Assembly: GCF_003597395.2 (NCBI RefSeq)
Contig: NC_133778.1
Coordinates: 26,572,108-26,636,107, forward strand
Length of the DNA stretch: 64,000 nt
DNA from: Chelonoidis abingdonii
Lineage: Eukaryota > Chordata > Testudines > Testudinidae
Direction: 5' to 3'
Shown: piece by piece, positions 35,132 to 47,239 of the stretch
Layout: every line of letters begins with the position of its first letter
Position numbering within the stretch: the first letter of the stretch is position 1
Notes under the pieces: model-generated
What the model was told of the DNA's origin: nothing
The model's database searches: none
What the model saw: the letters and a program-made list of their open reading frames with translations, nothing else
Made by a program: the position numbers and the translations under genes

Positions 35132-35533
35132 CAATGGTTCTCAACCAGAGGTATATGTACCCCTGGGGGTACACAGAGGTCTTCCGAGTGGTACATCAAC
35201 TCATCTATATACTTGCCTGGTTTTACAATAGGCTACACAAAAAGAACTAGCAAAGTCTGTACAAACTAAAATTTCATACAGATAATACCCATGTATACTG
35301 CTCTATATACTAAACACTGAAATGTAAGTAAATATTCCAATTGATTTATTTCTAATTATATGGTAAAAATGAGAAAGGAAGCCATTTTTTAGCACTAGTG
35401 TGCTGTGAAACTTCTGTATTTTTATGTCTGATTTTGTAAGCAAGCAGTTTATACGAGGTGAAACTTGGGGGTACGCAAGAAAATTCAGACTCCTGAAAGG
35501 GGTACAGAAGTCTGGGAAGGTTGAGAGCCGCTG
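35132..35533. mobile_element. hAT-type MITE, about 400 bp
   Basis: The left end 'caatggttctcaacc' and the reverse complement of the right end, 'cagcggctctcaacc', match at 12 of 15 positions. Next to the ends, 'gtacccctgggggtac' at left and 'gggggtacgc' and 'gaaaggggtacag' at right extend the inverted symmetry. Such 'cagtggttctcaacc' ends are standard for vertebrate hAT non-autonomous elements. The interior is AT-rich and noncoding. No clear 8-bp duplication was found, so the target site has decayed. Confidence 0.8.
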
Positions 35534-35539
35534 CAGAAC

Positions 35540-36440
35540 AGCATTCAAGATGAAGGCTTAACCTGGCCAAATTTGAGGGGATGATGAAAGGCCAGTATCA
35601 CACACATGTTTATATTTTACAGTATATTGTACTTGCTAAAACCTTGGAATAAGTTGGAATGTTTCTATAACAGCTTTCGTGTCCAACCTACCTTAAAACA
35701 CTCTGTAAAGATGGATTTCCATACTGTTCATGCAGGGGAGCCACATAAAATTCCACTTTCACTTCATCTATTTAAGGCAATGGGGGGAACAAAAGACTCA
35801 CTCCATTTTAAAACAAAAACAATTGTGAATTGAAGACTCTGAACTAAGGGATTTGCTTTGCCCCTCACTCCCGCTGTAAAGTAGGAAGCTGCTTTGAGCT
35901 TTGCACTTGGTTCAGCAGTATTTTTTTTTGTCCAGATGGTCTTTTATATATATTGGGTTGCATTACAGTGATGTGGCTGACGGAAGCCTGCCAGAAGACG
36001 AACAGGGGCACCAAAGATGACTAAGGTCTAAATGAGTTCATAATACTATCCTCTGTCAAAAGAATAACACCACGTCAAAGCAGTGTTGCAGGTGCATAAC
36101 CTACATTCTAGCCCTTAGCATCAGCTCAATCTCTGTCTCTTTCTCAAATGACAATAAAATGCATTCCCAAGCATCACTTACAAAGTAATTGATCATTAGA
36201 TGGAGAGCTTTCACTGATTAACTTAACATCTGGTAGTGGTGTCTACTATTCTGATGTACCATACAGGAAATAATGAAAGCTCTCTCTGCCACAATCTCTC
36301 TAAATGGTTTCCATCAACTTAAGTGAATATTCCATCAAACTGTTTGCACAACAGCACTTTACACATTGGTTGTGATATAAATCAAAGTTTTAAATCCACA
36401 CATGATAGGGATAATGGTGCCTAAAGTGAGACACCTCCTT
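35540..36440. other. Noncoding DNA, nothing recognised
   Basis: No supported feature. Confidence 0.4.
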
Positions 36441-36445
36441 GAGCC

Positions 36446-36535
36446 TAATTTTTCAGAGATACGGAGCCTCTGCGGCTCCCATTGATTTGACTGGAGTTGA
36501 GGCTGTTCACTTCTAAAACTGTGGGCCCATGTTAG
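36446..36535. repeat. Short palindromic repeat fragment
   Basis: 'gcctaatttttcagagatac', 'gcctctgcggctcccattg' and 'ggctgttcacttctaaaac' with 'gtgggccca' match a recurrent block that reads 'gcctgattttcagaggtgctgagcacc...gctcccattgacttc' and its complement. A second probable copy is at 59905-60030. Confidence 0.45.
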
Positions 36536-36718
36536 CTTACATTTGGCTCCCAAGAACTGAGAAGCTGACATTTATGGCCTCTTTTAAAAGCTTGGATCCC
36601 ACGGCCAAGATGGTCACAAGATTATTTTACAAAGACGCTACCTGCTCCTTTGTGGTCTGGAAAAGGGACCTGGGATGGATCAATGAAGGATTCCTAATTC
36701 TATGGGTTTTTTTAAATG

Positions 36719-37416
36719 TGTGGCTACCTGTAAGCGTGTGCAGACTCACCCGGCGGCGCCACCTGCTGGTTGTCCTCGGGAATTAGCATCCAGCCTCCGG
36801 AGTGCCCTCTTTAGGCCGGTGTCTCGCTGCCACTGCTGGCCCCCATGTCCCTCCCAGGACCCCGGTGCCCCTTTAACTGGGTGCTGCCCCCGCAGCACCC
36901 CCACAGTTCTGGGTTCCTCCTCCCAGGGAAACCCCCACCCACTATCCCCACTTTGCCTCAATTTTGGCTACTGCCCTGTCTCCATCTAGCCCCCATTCAC
37001 TGGAGCAGACTGCAGTATAAGCCACTCATCACAGGCAAGGGAGTTCAGACCTGCTGCTTCTGCCTACCCATGGACTGCACCATTGCAACCCTGTACCTAT
37101 TCAGCCTATAGTCAGGCCTGCAGCTTGGGGCTTTCCAGGACGGAGCTCCCAGCTCCCCTGGCCCTTCCCTAGCCCTGCTCCCAATCTAGCTGTCTGGCTT
37201 AGGTCCTTGCAGCCAGGCCCTTCTCCCTCTACAAGCAGAGGGAGACATACTGGACCCTGGCTCCCACCCTATAGGGGCCAGCTGGGACTAAATGGGGAAT
37301 GGCCCCAGCTGAGCCTACTTTCCCAATCAGCTTGGGTTTTGCTCCTTGCCCCAGCCCTAGCCCCAACCAGGCTTTTCCAACCCCTTCCGGCTGGAGTGGG
37401 TGCTCACCCCACTACA
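36719..37416 (-). mobile_element. Solo LTR, GC-rich
   Basis: Runs from 'tgtggctacctg' to 'caccccactaca', with TG...CA ends. It is strongly C-rich on the plus strand and much higher in GC than its flanks. Phrases such as 'actcacccggcggcgccacc' and 'gccagctgggactaaat' are ones I recognise from a turtle LTR family. The recognised order suggests that the element's own sense is the minus strand. No retroviral coding region adjoins it. Target duplication not clear. The five frames of 70-95 residues across it are artefacts. Confidence 0.65.
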
Positions 37417-37419
37417 CTA

Positions 37420-38120
37420 CCCTACCTGTGTCCTATCTCCTACTCTCTGCTGTAGGTAAAAGGTAGGGCAGAAGATGGAAGAGAATGGAAGATTTGGGGA
37501 ATGAGCAGTAAAAGTGACAGAAGCCAGCACTTGGATGCTTCAGCCATGTATGGGTAGACCATCTCCAACTGGTCCTACCTTCCAGGGAAATGACTGATGG
37601 ACTGTAGAATTGCCAGAATTTTCTTCAGTGACAAACACAAGACTGAATACACAAGTTCACACAGTGATATGACTGTTACTAAACAGAGTCTTGTTCTAAG
37701 CCATTTGCTTTTCTTGCACAGACACAGTACAGTTTACTGGTGATAGAAGAGAAAGAAGCTGGGAGCCATGGAAAACCAGGATCCACATCTGGGGTCCCTT
37801 GACTCTTCACTAACTTGACTTGTTCTTACTTCAGTCATTCCAGATGAAAACAAGACCTTGCTTAAGAAAAACAAAAAAACAAAAAACCCCTAAAATTAAA
37901 ATTATGCATCTGAATTCTATTATCCAGGATAAACAGTTTACAAAACAGGTTCCTCGGGGTGTCATCCACAAGACCGTTTATCGCCTTCCCACAATTGACT
38001 TTGTCTATACATTTACAACTTAAATAATTTTTTCATTTCAAGGTCCAAGAGAGACAGACAAGGTTTTCATCTCAAGCCCAAAAGACCAAAAACATCAAGA
38101 CACTTGATCAAGGCCTTGGA
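37420..38120. other. Noncoding DNA, nothing recognised
   Basis: Contains a short A-rich stretch at 37865-37895. No gene. Confidence 0.4.
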
Positions 38121-38125
38121 TAGGC

Positions 38126-38173
38126 CAAGAGTCTACTGACACTTGATCTTAGCTCATAGAGCTGAGAAGCTAT
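38126..38173 (-). pseudogene. RNU2: U2 snRNA pseudogene, 5' fragment
   Basis: On the minus strand from 38173 the sequence reads 'atagcttctcagctctatga' and then 'gctaagatcaagtgt'. The vertebrate U2 snRNA 5' end is 'atcgcttctcggcc' followed by 'gctaagatcaagtgt', the region that pairs with U6 and holds stem-loop I. The last 15 bases are identical and the front has a few substitutions and a one-base insertion. After about 40 bases similarity stops. The branch-point recognition region and the rest of U2 (about 190 nt when whole) are missing, so this is a truncated retro-pseudogene. A second 'gatcaagtgt' on the same strand, just downstream at 38099-38108, may be a partial duplicate. Confidence 0.75.
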
Positions 38174-38174
38174 T

Positions 38175-39190
38175 ATATTTGGCAAATTTGCATACGCCTG
38201 AACAAAGGAAAAGGGACATTTCCTTTGGCATTGGAATCCTCCTTCAGATCCAAATAAGCTCACTCCCATACAGATGTAAGCAATAGTACTGAAAAAAACC
38301 TGGCCCTTTTTGGAACTGCAGATCTATTTCTTCCCACCCACTCTTTTTCAGCCCCTTCAGATCATTTATGGAAGGTCATTATTTGCCCATCTAGGTCCTG
38401 ACCCCTGCAGTCAGATCCGTACAGGCAGGCCTCTATGCCTGTCACTCTCCCTTTGAAGCTAAAGAAATGTGAACCTTTGTACCTATGTGGTGGCCAAGTG
38501 AAACAGATTACAGGTCAGGCCATAGGACCAGACATTTCATATATATTCCAGTCAGTTCCACTCCTGTGAAGAGAAGCTTAGAGGCTGGGGAACTTGTTTT
38601 GAGGGGAGGGGAGGGGAAAGTCTGTATTTAGAGAAATAATGGTCCCATGTGTGACCTTGAGCAGGTATTGCAGAGATGAGAGTTACTAAAATAACCAGTA
38701 AAATTAAGATTGCCACTCTTGTTTGCAGCCTTGCAGTTCATTCATATCTACTTATCTAGAAGGAAAGGTTATTAGCTCTTAAAAGGTTAAATTGAAATAA
38801 TACTGCTCAAGCATTAGTCAAAGTCAAAGCAAACATAACAAAACTAGTTCATGGCCACGTCTTCAAATGAAAAGTAAAACTGGCCTAATGTAGAGGTAAA
38901 CCAATTAAGATTGAATCAAAATAGTCAATACCCCAAACCACTAAGGGATGAATCAATGCACAGCTGTATAGATTGATCTCTCTCTACATATAGATCTCTG
39001 GTACATTTTGCAGCTGCTAAGGTTTGGATCATAGATTTCAAGGTTTCTTTCAAGGATACCAAAGCATTACATTAACAGCATTCATTCCACTCTTTAAAAA
39101 AAGGAAAAGAAAAGAAGAAATATCTTTAAGCTTTCTATTTATCTTTTAAAAAGAGGGGGAAGCAAGGGCTCCCTCCTGGAAGTCACTGAG
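38175..39190. other. Noncoding DNA, nothing recognised
   Basis: No supported feature. 'gaggggaggggagggg' near 38601 is a short G-rich run. Confidence 0.4.
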
Positions 39191-39194
39191 GATT

Positions 39195-39350
39195 CTCCTC
39201 CTGATCCAATAAATGGCTTAAAAATGTGCTTAACTTTAAGCATTTAAGTAGTCCGATTCAAGTTGCTTGCATATTGATTCATCATGGTCAGTATGAGTAA
39301 GGAAGTACTTCTCATTTGGGGCTTGATCCCTTAAGGCACTGAGCACGCTA
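39195..39350. repeat. Short palindromic interspersed repeat
   Basis: 'ctcctgatccaataaatgg', 'tgcttaactttaagcattta' and 'agtagtccgattcaag', then about 70 bases later 'ggggcttgatcccttaag'. The order matches the repeat at 3028. The two ends 'cctgatcc' and 'gcttgatccc' are partly complementary to the family's outer arms. Confidence 0.45.
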
Positions 39351-39544
39351 ATCCCAACTAGGAAAACGTAATCTCTAGTCTAATTTTAAAAATATGACTT
39401 CAAAGGGACAACTCGTGCAAAATATCTGCTGAATCGAGTCCAATAGCGTGTTCTCAGAGTTCCTGTGAATGACTAGGTCTGTATTCATGTACCCGACGAA
39501 ACCAATTCTTGTGATCTATCCCCATTCTATTTAGAAATTCCTCA

Positions 39545-40613
39545 TGTGACCCTGTGGGCCTCACTGGTAATGCCACGTTCAGTGCAGGCTGCAAAAGAGA
39601 GAGCTGATACTCCCAAGACTGTGTAACACTGAAATTAAATTCCCCAACTAGTCACAAACTGTGCTTCTGATCCCCCCACACTGGTTATCAAGAAGCAAAA
39701 ATGAAATCACACAACCCCCTTTATTGCATTCCAGTTCTCTGTCTCCCAATCAGCCCCCAGGGCTAGTACAGGGAAAAATTATTTTAAAAAAAACTCTGCT
39801 CACCTACACAAAATGTTCTTCTGACCCCAAAGGGTCAGCCATGTTACCAGGTCACTATAGGTTTGGATCTTACCCAAAATACCACTGTGCCAGCCAGTCC
39901 TTTAGTGCCTAAAATTAAAGGTTTATTATAAAGAAAAAAAGAAGAGAAATGTTAAATGGTAAAACAGTCACATACATACAAAGACTTCAAAGTCCATCAG
40001 GTTCCTAGCAGAACTGGTGAATTTGCTGGCTTGAAAGTCCTTCTGGAACACATCTACAGCTTGGATGGGTCATTCAGTCCTTTGCTCAAAGCCGCATTTG
40101 TAGAAAGTTTAGTCCAGAGGTAAGAAGCAGGACTGAAGACAAGAAGCAGAAGATGCAGCTGCCTTTTTTAGTCTCTTGCCATGTGCTTGTTCTTCCTTTG
40201 TTCCAAAGACAAGCTTCCCAGCACATGGCTTTGAAGCCTTACAGTTCAGCCCATGGGCATGCCCCTGCCTGCCTTGCTGAGTCATAAGGTCTATCCCTTG
40301 CCTTCTTTCAATGGGTCAACTGTATAGCTGATGGCTCTTGATGGGCCATCAAGCAGGCTAGGCAGTGCTAATTCCAATCTGTCAGGGGAGGTGTCACCCA
40401 GGTGCACAGCACAAGTTTGGAACTACAGACATACCATACATATAACTAACCGTACAAAGGTGATACAAACACACAAATCAGATCATCATACCTGGTGAAT
40501 TATAACATTTTTGCAGATACCTTACATGGCATATCTGGCATAACTATTGCAATTTTACAATATTGGTATTTATAATATCCTAAAGTGTATCCCAGATTCC
40601 ATACAGTGTCACA
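39545..40613 (-). mobile_element. Solo LTR with perfect 5-bp target duplication
   Basis: The block starts 'tgtgaccctgtggg' and ends 'catacagtgtcaca', giving perfect 6-bp terminal inverted repeats (tgtgac/gtcaca) and TG...CA ends. The flanking pentamers are 'cctca' at 39540-39544 and 'cctca' at 40614-40618, a perfect duplication as made by a retroviral-type integrase. A polyadenylation signal AATAAA reads on the minus strand at about 39921-39926, which suggests minus orientation. At 1,069 bp it is long for an LTR but within range. No gag-pol remnant is present on either side, so it is a solo LTR. Confidence 0.88.
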
Positions 40614-40619
40614 CCTCAC

Positions 40620-43295
40620 TCAAGAGAAAATATTAGTCACAAAACCCACAGGAGAAAAGAGAGAAAACAAAAACCCCTTCTTTAGTTGTATCATACTAAG
40701 CAGATCCTCAGCCTAGAACAGAGGAACTCAGAACCTAGATTTACTGATAGAGAGAAAATCAACTTGTTTAATTCCCGGCATCAGCACACGACTAATGGTA
40801 GGAGGCAGCACACACCAAAGAACACTCCCGTGGAAAAACCAGAGAAAAAGCCATGCCCACATGAAGATGGAAACTGTGCGAGCAAAAATGTCCAAACATA
40901 GCTTTGTCTGCGGTGAGGACAGCACCAAAGTTTCACTTTTCTGGGAATGGCTAGAAAATGAATGAACAGAACTCAAGATAACAGTCCTGCAAACATCAGC
41001 TGCAGGAGCCTCTCCACTCTCCATCCCAAAGCGCTCATGCGAGGGGCCAGTGGACAGCTGCACCCATTTAAAGAGGTGCTCACAGCTCTAATTGACTTAA
41101 GTAAGCATGCACTCTGAATGAACATAAATTCTTTATTCCAGAAAACTCAGAACTCCAGCCCCACTTTCTTCTTCTTTCTTTTTTTTTCTCTTCCCTTCTC
41201 AAACTTCCCCTAGTGTTTTCAAATGTGTACTGCATTAACAAACTCCTGTCCACTTAGCATTAGGTCTGTAGAACATTAATCTCAAGCTTGGGGCCCCTTC
41301 CAATGAATGGCTGGGATTCTCTGCTGAACCTGCCAGTAAGACACAGTTCACTAAAGCTACCTGAAATGTGCTGTTGGAGTGAAGTGCACACACTTTCTGG
41401 TGTTTTTCATTCCTCATCTATTTTTCATGGGAGGAGGAAGTTGCAGACCCAGACAGCAGAGATGCAAACCGCCCAAAAAGTCAAGACTATTTATTTGCTC
41501 AAGTTGCCCATATAAGTAATCAGTTTATAGCCTCAAAATGTTGGATAATAGTCATTTATTCAACAATTAATCATTTGTTAACTTTTTATAAACACTTCAT
41601 AAATGAACTCTTTATATAAAGTGTGACCAATGATGTTTTTCAAATTATGCCATTTCTTTGGTATAGTCTCTCGCTTAGATCATTGTAAACACTGAAATCT
41701 AATTGAACAATTTGTGTGTACGGGATATAGAAATATATATGATACAAATCAACATTTAAACATCTCTTACAGTATTGTGAATATTACCATAATTTCCTCC
41801 ATCTTGGCTCCTGCACTGGACAGTCACTTCCCTTTATATAATAAGAAAGCACAGCAAGATCAAGGGAGAAGTGACAATTTTAAGGTCCATTTTCTCATGA
41901 TCCAGTACTAGAAAGGAATGTTTTATACTTCTGGGAAACCTAGCCTTCCAGTGGCATACTTCATTCATCTGTAACTAACCATCTGCAAGTTTGAGCCATG
42001 CTGCAACTGAAGGGGTTAACGATCATCACGTGACTTTCAGATCTGATGTCTCATGACCTAGAAGGATTAGAGTTACATTGATAGACCAGTGAAAATACTT
42101 TCTGAACCAACCAGCTGTTCCCAAATAGGGATCCTAGAACACTGCCTGGTTAAATATTGTCCACTTTGACTTACTATTTAAAAGCCTCATCCTGTTCCCA
42201 TTCTTAGACAAGGCCAAAACTTCAATGAACCAGAAAAGGGTGGCATTGACAGCAGTTTAGATTAAACGAAATACTGTATGTACACTCCCTGTTGTTCCAA
42301 AATCTTGCTGCCTGCATAATACATAAACAGCATCAACAGCTATTCACAGTATATGTTTAGGAGGAAATTTGAAGCTGTGGAAACTTACCTATTCATGATG
42401 GAGGTGAATTGTGGAGCTAATCACGAAAATATTCTCAAATGAAATATTTACATAAAATATTTTAGCTAATACTATCATTCCCCTCTTTAAAAAAAAAAAT
42501 CCTGCAATAGTGCACATTGAATATATTCTTTACTCGTTTTATTAGACTTTCTATAATGTTTTCCAGTATGTTGACTATTTCTTTGACAAACCCTGTCATA
42601 AACTATCACTGAAAATTGCTTCCAATATCATGCAATTAACACCAGTTTCTGCAAGTAATGAGTGAGGTCAAGTTTGCCTGTCAAAACAATGCATTTTGTC
42701 AAAGCCAGCTGGGAGAAATGGGCAGCACCTGTTTCCACATCCTGCCTGCCTAATTAAATACAAAGAGCCTGATTTTATTTTGATACCATTTTTACCGCAA
42801 TGCAACTCCATTGACTTAAGTGGTGACATTTCAGATTATCACTAGTGTGAAAACAGCATCAGTTCGTAAGCATCCGGTCAGTGAAGTGATTCTCACAAAA
42901 TAAGGACCGCCCAGACCTGGAACTGAACTTGAACCAAATGCCTTTACCATGGAAAAGGTAAGATCTGGATGTGAATTTTGCTTCATGTCCCCATCTCCAC
43001 TTAGATGTTTACAGGCAGGATACCTCCAAACATTCAGATGTTACTCCCCTTCTACAGTCTAAGGCATATATTATAGTGTGCACAAAAGTAAAATTCTGCT
43101 CACCTTTAAAAGCAAGTTTTGTTTTAAATCACACACAGGCAACTTTTTGTCAAGTGATATGGCTAGATTATTTCAATAGATAATAGTGTAACATTCACTG
43201 GGTGGAGACTGATGTTTGTTCATGAAGTCACCGAGCCATACTTATTCCAATGTCTCTCGTGTCCCCTTACCACTAAGGGTCAGTACCAGCAGCAC
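40620..43295. other. Noncoding DNA, nothing firmly recognised
   Basis: Frames at 40686-41063 and 41235-41515 lack motifs. A short block at 42767-42830 ('aagagcctgattttatt', 'ctccattgacttaagtgg') resembles the short palindromic repeats. Otherwise nothing can be supported. Confidence 0.4.
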
Positions 43296-43298
43296 ACA

Positions 43299-44189
43299 TG
43301 TCAAGGCTGAATTCCTACTCTGTCACTCCGAGTGCAGAAGTGAGGGCCCGCAAGGATTTTAAAAATTAATTCTTGCCACTCCAGGCTTGTATTACACTCC
43401 CAAGGTTACAGCTTTTCTCTGACCTTGGATTGGTAAATGCTGCCACCACCCAAATGCAACAAAAACCCCTTTGAACCCAGGAAGGAGAACATGGGAATTC
43501 CTCTCTGTGGGGTACCCTGAAGCCCTTTCTCCCTCCTCTGGGGAAGAGCTGAGAAAGAAAACAAAGGAAATTAGCTGTTGCTACCAGCTAATCAAACAAT
43601 ATGCACAAACCTCTTAGGACACCAAAATCCAATCTTATTGTTAAAAAAGGTAAATTTTATTAAAAACAAAAAGGGAAAAAAGTATATCTGGAACTTAGGC
43701 TTTTGCTAGATTTTAAAAGAGCAATTCCAAAAATTAAGTACCCAAAATAGCTTTCTTGGGGGTTCAGCTTAAAGGTTCAAGGAAACGAAATCATGTGGGG
43801 TTAGCCCAAAGGAGATCCACGAGCCAAAATAAAAAATAAACCTGATTGTGTCTAACTAAACATTCCATATCCAAATAATTTCTTCTAGGTATGGAAGATG
43901 AATTTTCATACCTGGTTCAAGCTTTACACAGCATTGCTGCTCCATCTCTGCAGCCCAGAGAACAACAGACAAAGGGAAAGTTTCTTTCCCAATTTAAAAA
44001 AGTTCTACCTCCCCATTGAATCTTTTGGTCGGGTGCCCACGCCTCTTCTTTTACCTGTAGGCTTGTTAACCCTTTACAGGTAAAGCAAGCAGAGAACAGA
44101 CCAAGAGGGATTTTACAGCTAACTGGCTTGCTGGGTAGCCATCAAAGGGAGCTACTCTTTCTCTCCTCCCCTGCCCCCCATGTATCACA
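43299..44189 (-). mobile_element. Solo LTR related to the element at the window end
   Basis: Runs from 'tgtcaaggctgaattcc' to 'catgtatcaca' with TG...CA ends. Flanks 'acaca' and 'acata' form a 4-of-5 duplication. The minus strand carries AATAAA at 43656-43661 in the middle part, as expected for the R region. Near the right end the plus strand has 'gttaaccctttacaggtaaa', the complement of 'tttacctgtaaagggttaa'. The LTR starting at 63312 has 'ttttaccggtaaagggttaa' at the equivalent place, so the two are related families in opposite orientation. No retroviral genes adjoin. Confidence 0.85.
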
Positions 44190-45170
44190 ACATATCATGA
44201 CTCATCCATGGAGTGAAGCCACCATGGTTTTGTGAGAATTACCCATTTTGGAAATGAAAGTGAGAATTAGGGACTGATGCATCATGCGTAATCCTTTACA
44301 TCAATGTAAAATGAGCATAACAAAATATAAGTGGTAGAATGGTTTACACTGGTGCAAGTGACTACATAAGGGCAACTGATTCAGATCACTTTTCAGCTAT
44401 TACAGTATGTACTATTTCCATAATGTGCTCATAAGATGCAGATGCTATATTTTTGCATTCTGTGTATTGCACATTTCAAAGTAATTTCGTATTTATCACA
44501 TTTACATAATAACTCTAAGTGATGCTTTTTAGTAAGACATTATATAGACTACAGTACATTTCTGAGTTTTGTTGTTTTCATAATTCCAGAGTACAAATGT
44601 GGTGAAACCTTTGTTTGGGGACATTAAGCACACTAAGAATATCTTGCTTTTGGGTTTGAAATTGTCAATTAACAGGATTTATAATTAAAAGAAATGGGGG
44701 AAAATGTAATTAAATTTGAGTCACTACGTAAATTAAGTGCTTTTATGGTTTTTGCTTTTCTGATAATATGTAAGGTTTTGCAGTATGTGAGAATAATTTA
44801 ACTGAAGCCCGAATATCACATACAACCTAAAAGCCTTCTAGAGATTTACAAAATTGTAATTAAAAAAGAAACTGATAAAATAGTTATTTTAATACCAGCT
44901 CTACAACTAGCTATAAACAACTAAATCAGAAATTCTGTGATTTCCCTTCCCCTCTTTGGGAACTTAATTTTAACTAACACTTGAATTCTGATAATGAAGT
45001 CCTGCTTTCAGTTCCTCTGCTGGTGCCTGACCTCAGTGGAATTATTCTGGATACATACTGGTGCAGCAGAGGAGAGAATTTAACCCATTCTCCATGGAAA
45101 ACTTGATTTTTTCCAGAAACTTCTTCCTAGGACTATATGAGCTTGATCTTCAGTATGTGGAAACTGGCAT
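44190..45170. other. Noncoding DNA, nothing firmly recognised
   Basis: AT-rich; no gene. 'ggtttacactggtgcaag' near 44341 is a possible fragment of a small dispersed repeat. Confidence 0.4.
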
Positions 45171-45177
45171 AAAGCTC

Positions 45178-45235
45178 CACTGAGGTCCAGGGTGTTGCAC
45201 TGATTTACATCACTGGAGGATCTGAACCAACACTT
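45178..45235. repeat. Short palindromic-type repeat fragment
   Basis: 'ctccactgaggtccaggg', then 'gcactgatttacatcactgg' and 'aggatctgaacc'. Same pattern as at 6655-6712. Confidence 0.4.
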
Positions 45236-47235
45236 TTTCCAGCTGCTGTCTGTCTACAAATAGTCCTAGATTTTGCTCAACTTTATGTGCAATTTGCACA
45301 AAAATGTAGGCACTCAATATTTGAGAGACAGCTAGATACCGTAACTCTGGATGCCAGTCATCAAATAGTAACAACTCTTGGTTGCTACCAACCTTCTTCC
45401 TTACCCAAATCCCACTGAAAGGCTTCAATTTACATCTGTGGGCTTTGGCCTATGCCTTAATGATGGATTTTAACCAGTAACATAAAGAATTTGTATACCA
45501 TTGCCAGTCTCAATCACCGTGTTGATGAAGGTCTAGAAGTGGGAAAAGAAAGGCCTACAGTATATCTGTCTCTGTGTTGAACCCTAGGTAAGTCTCTTCA
45601 CACCATAGAATCTTTTCTTAACACGTGAAGGAAAACTGACCTTTATTTTTTTTTTTTTGTAGAAAGTATTTTTTTAAAAAGTTTGGTATAGAGATAGAGA
45701 TTAACAACCCGAACTGTACTACCAACAGTGCTGACATCCATTATAGATTTCCATTCAATCTTAGCGACACTTGTGACGTTCTTTCTTGTACTACAGTAGA
45801 CTTGATTCTAAATTGTCCCCACAGAGAACAGCATTGCTTGACATATTCAGAATTAGATTGGCTAGATGATCTTAATTCAAGAAAGTACTAAATTTGTCTG
45901 TGGTTCATCTATAATGCACTAAAAGGAAAAATCCCCAGCTAGACAAGTAAATTATTAAGTCATAAATCTACGTTATAATTTGTATATAGTAGGATTGAAT
46001 ATGCTTATAGTTAAAATGAGGGAGTGAACTGAATTGGAAATGGTTACTTACAAACACTAGGCCAAATTCTGACCTTAGATGTACATCTGAGGGCAGAATT
46101 TAGCCCACAGAATTTCCTGCCTATCCATGAATAAGCTGAAAATTTGACTGTTGGTGCAGTAATTACCAGCTGCCCAGAATTTAATCTCTGTGGTGATATT
46201 TGGATTTGGGAGCAGTAGAGATAGACATTGCCTCTTCCTGGAAAGGTGTAATCAGGAAGAAGAGGTAGGACATCACACTTCATAAACAAGGAAGCAGTTG
46301 AGGCCCAATCCAAGTGACAATGGCAGTCTTTCTGCTTACTTTAAAGGGGTGAGTGAACACACATATGAGTGCCTTAGATACACTGAATAGTTGGTTGTAA
46401 TCAGTTCATAACACTTTGAACCCCAAAGAGATGCTAGCACTTTTTATTAGCAGAAGCATACTATTCGCATTCTAAACCCCAAAACATCTTAACGGGTACT
46501 TCAGCCAATAATATATCCAACTTCAGCGTAATAAACCTATGCATGCTATACCAATCACACATGTCCATGAACTATTCTAAAATAATCATGAGTTTAATAT
46601 ACAGGGTTTTATAATACTGGTCCTATAGCAGCTTGTTGCATATGCCGTCTTGCTCCCTCTGAAGTACTTTGCCCTTGGGTAGGTACTTGCTTATTTGAGC
46701 TGTTTTATAAGCCCAGGGTAGCCAACAAAACCCTCAATTTAGTACAGACTTCTTGATGGTTTAGTTATTTTCCCCCTTGGCCATGCTAAAGCTGAGTCTG
46801 CTGTAATGGATCAGGTCTGATGCTGGTTTTCCTGTCTGTACACTTAGCTAATTAAAATAACAAATCTTCACAGCTGTCTACTTTGGATTCATCCTTATCA
46901 CCATAAACTAATTAAAATAACGCAACTGGTAGCAACTCATTAAGCACCAATCATACTTTTCATACAATTATAATACTAAAATTTAATTTTTCAGGTTCTT
47001 CTCTTCTTTCTCCTTTAGCTATTGTAACTATTTTCCTTGGGTATCTACCTACTCTTAATGATTGTTTTGTTTTGTTCTCTGATACTTTCTTACCATTATA
47101 TGTTATTTACCTTTTCCTTCTCTCTAAGATGTTCAGATGTTCAGGGATTCCCTTCAGTTTGGATAAGCACCCCAATTTTTATAAACTTATCCTGAACTCT
47201 GTCTGCTTCATGACCTAGGAAAAAAATCTGACAAA
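45236..47235. other. Noncoding DNA, nothing firmly recognised
   Basis: No gene. At 46061-46105, 'ccaaattctgaccttagatg' and 'catctgagggcagaatttag' are near-complementary and form a compact hairpin. 'taattaaaataac' occurs twice, at 46849 and 46909. Confidence 0.4.
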
Positions 47236-47239
47236 CATG

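Noticed and set aside
36702..37455. Proline-rich overlapping frames that look like a small secreted protein
   Set aside because: They lie in a C-rich LTR and occur in several frames at once, with no conserved motif.
38600..38616. G-rich run as a possible G-quadruplex
   Set aside because: Runs of four Gs separated by single A are suggestive but short and isolated, with no promoter or other context.
46849..46921. Repeated 'taattaaaataac' as a tandem or homeodomain cluster
   Set aside because: Only two copies in AT-rich sequence; not enough to support a regulatory element.
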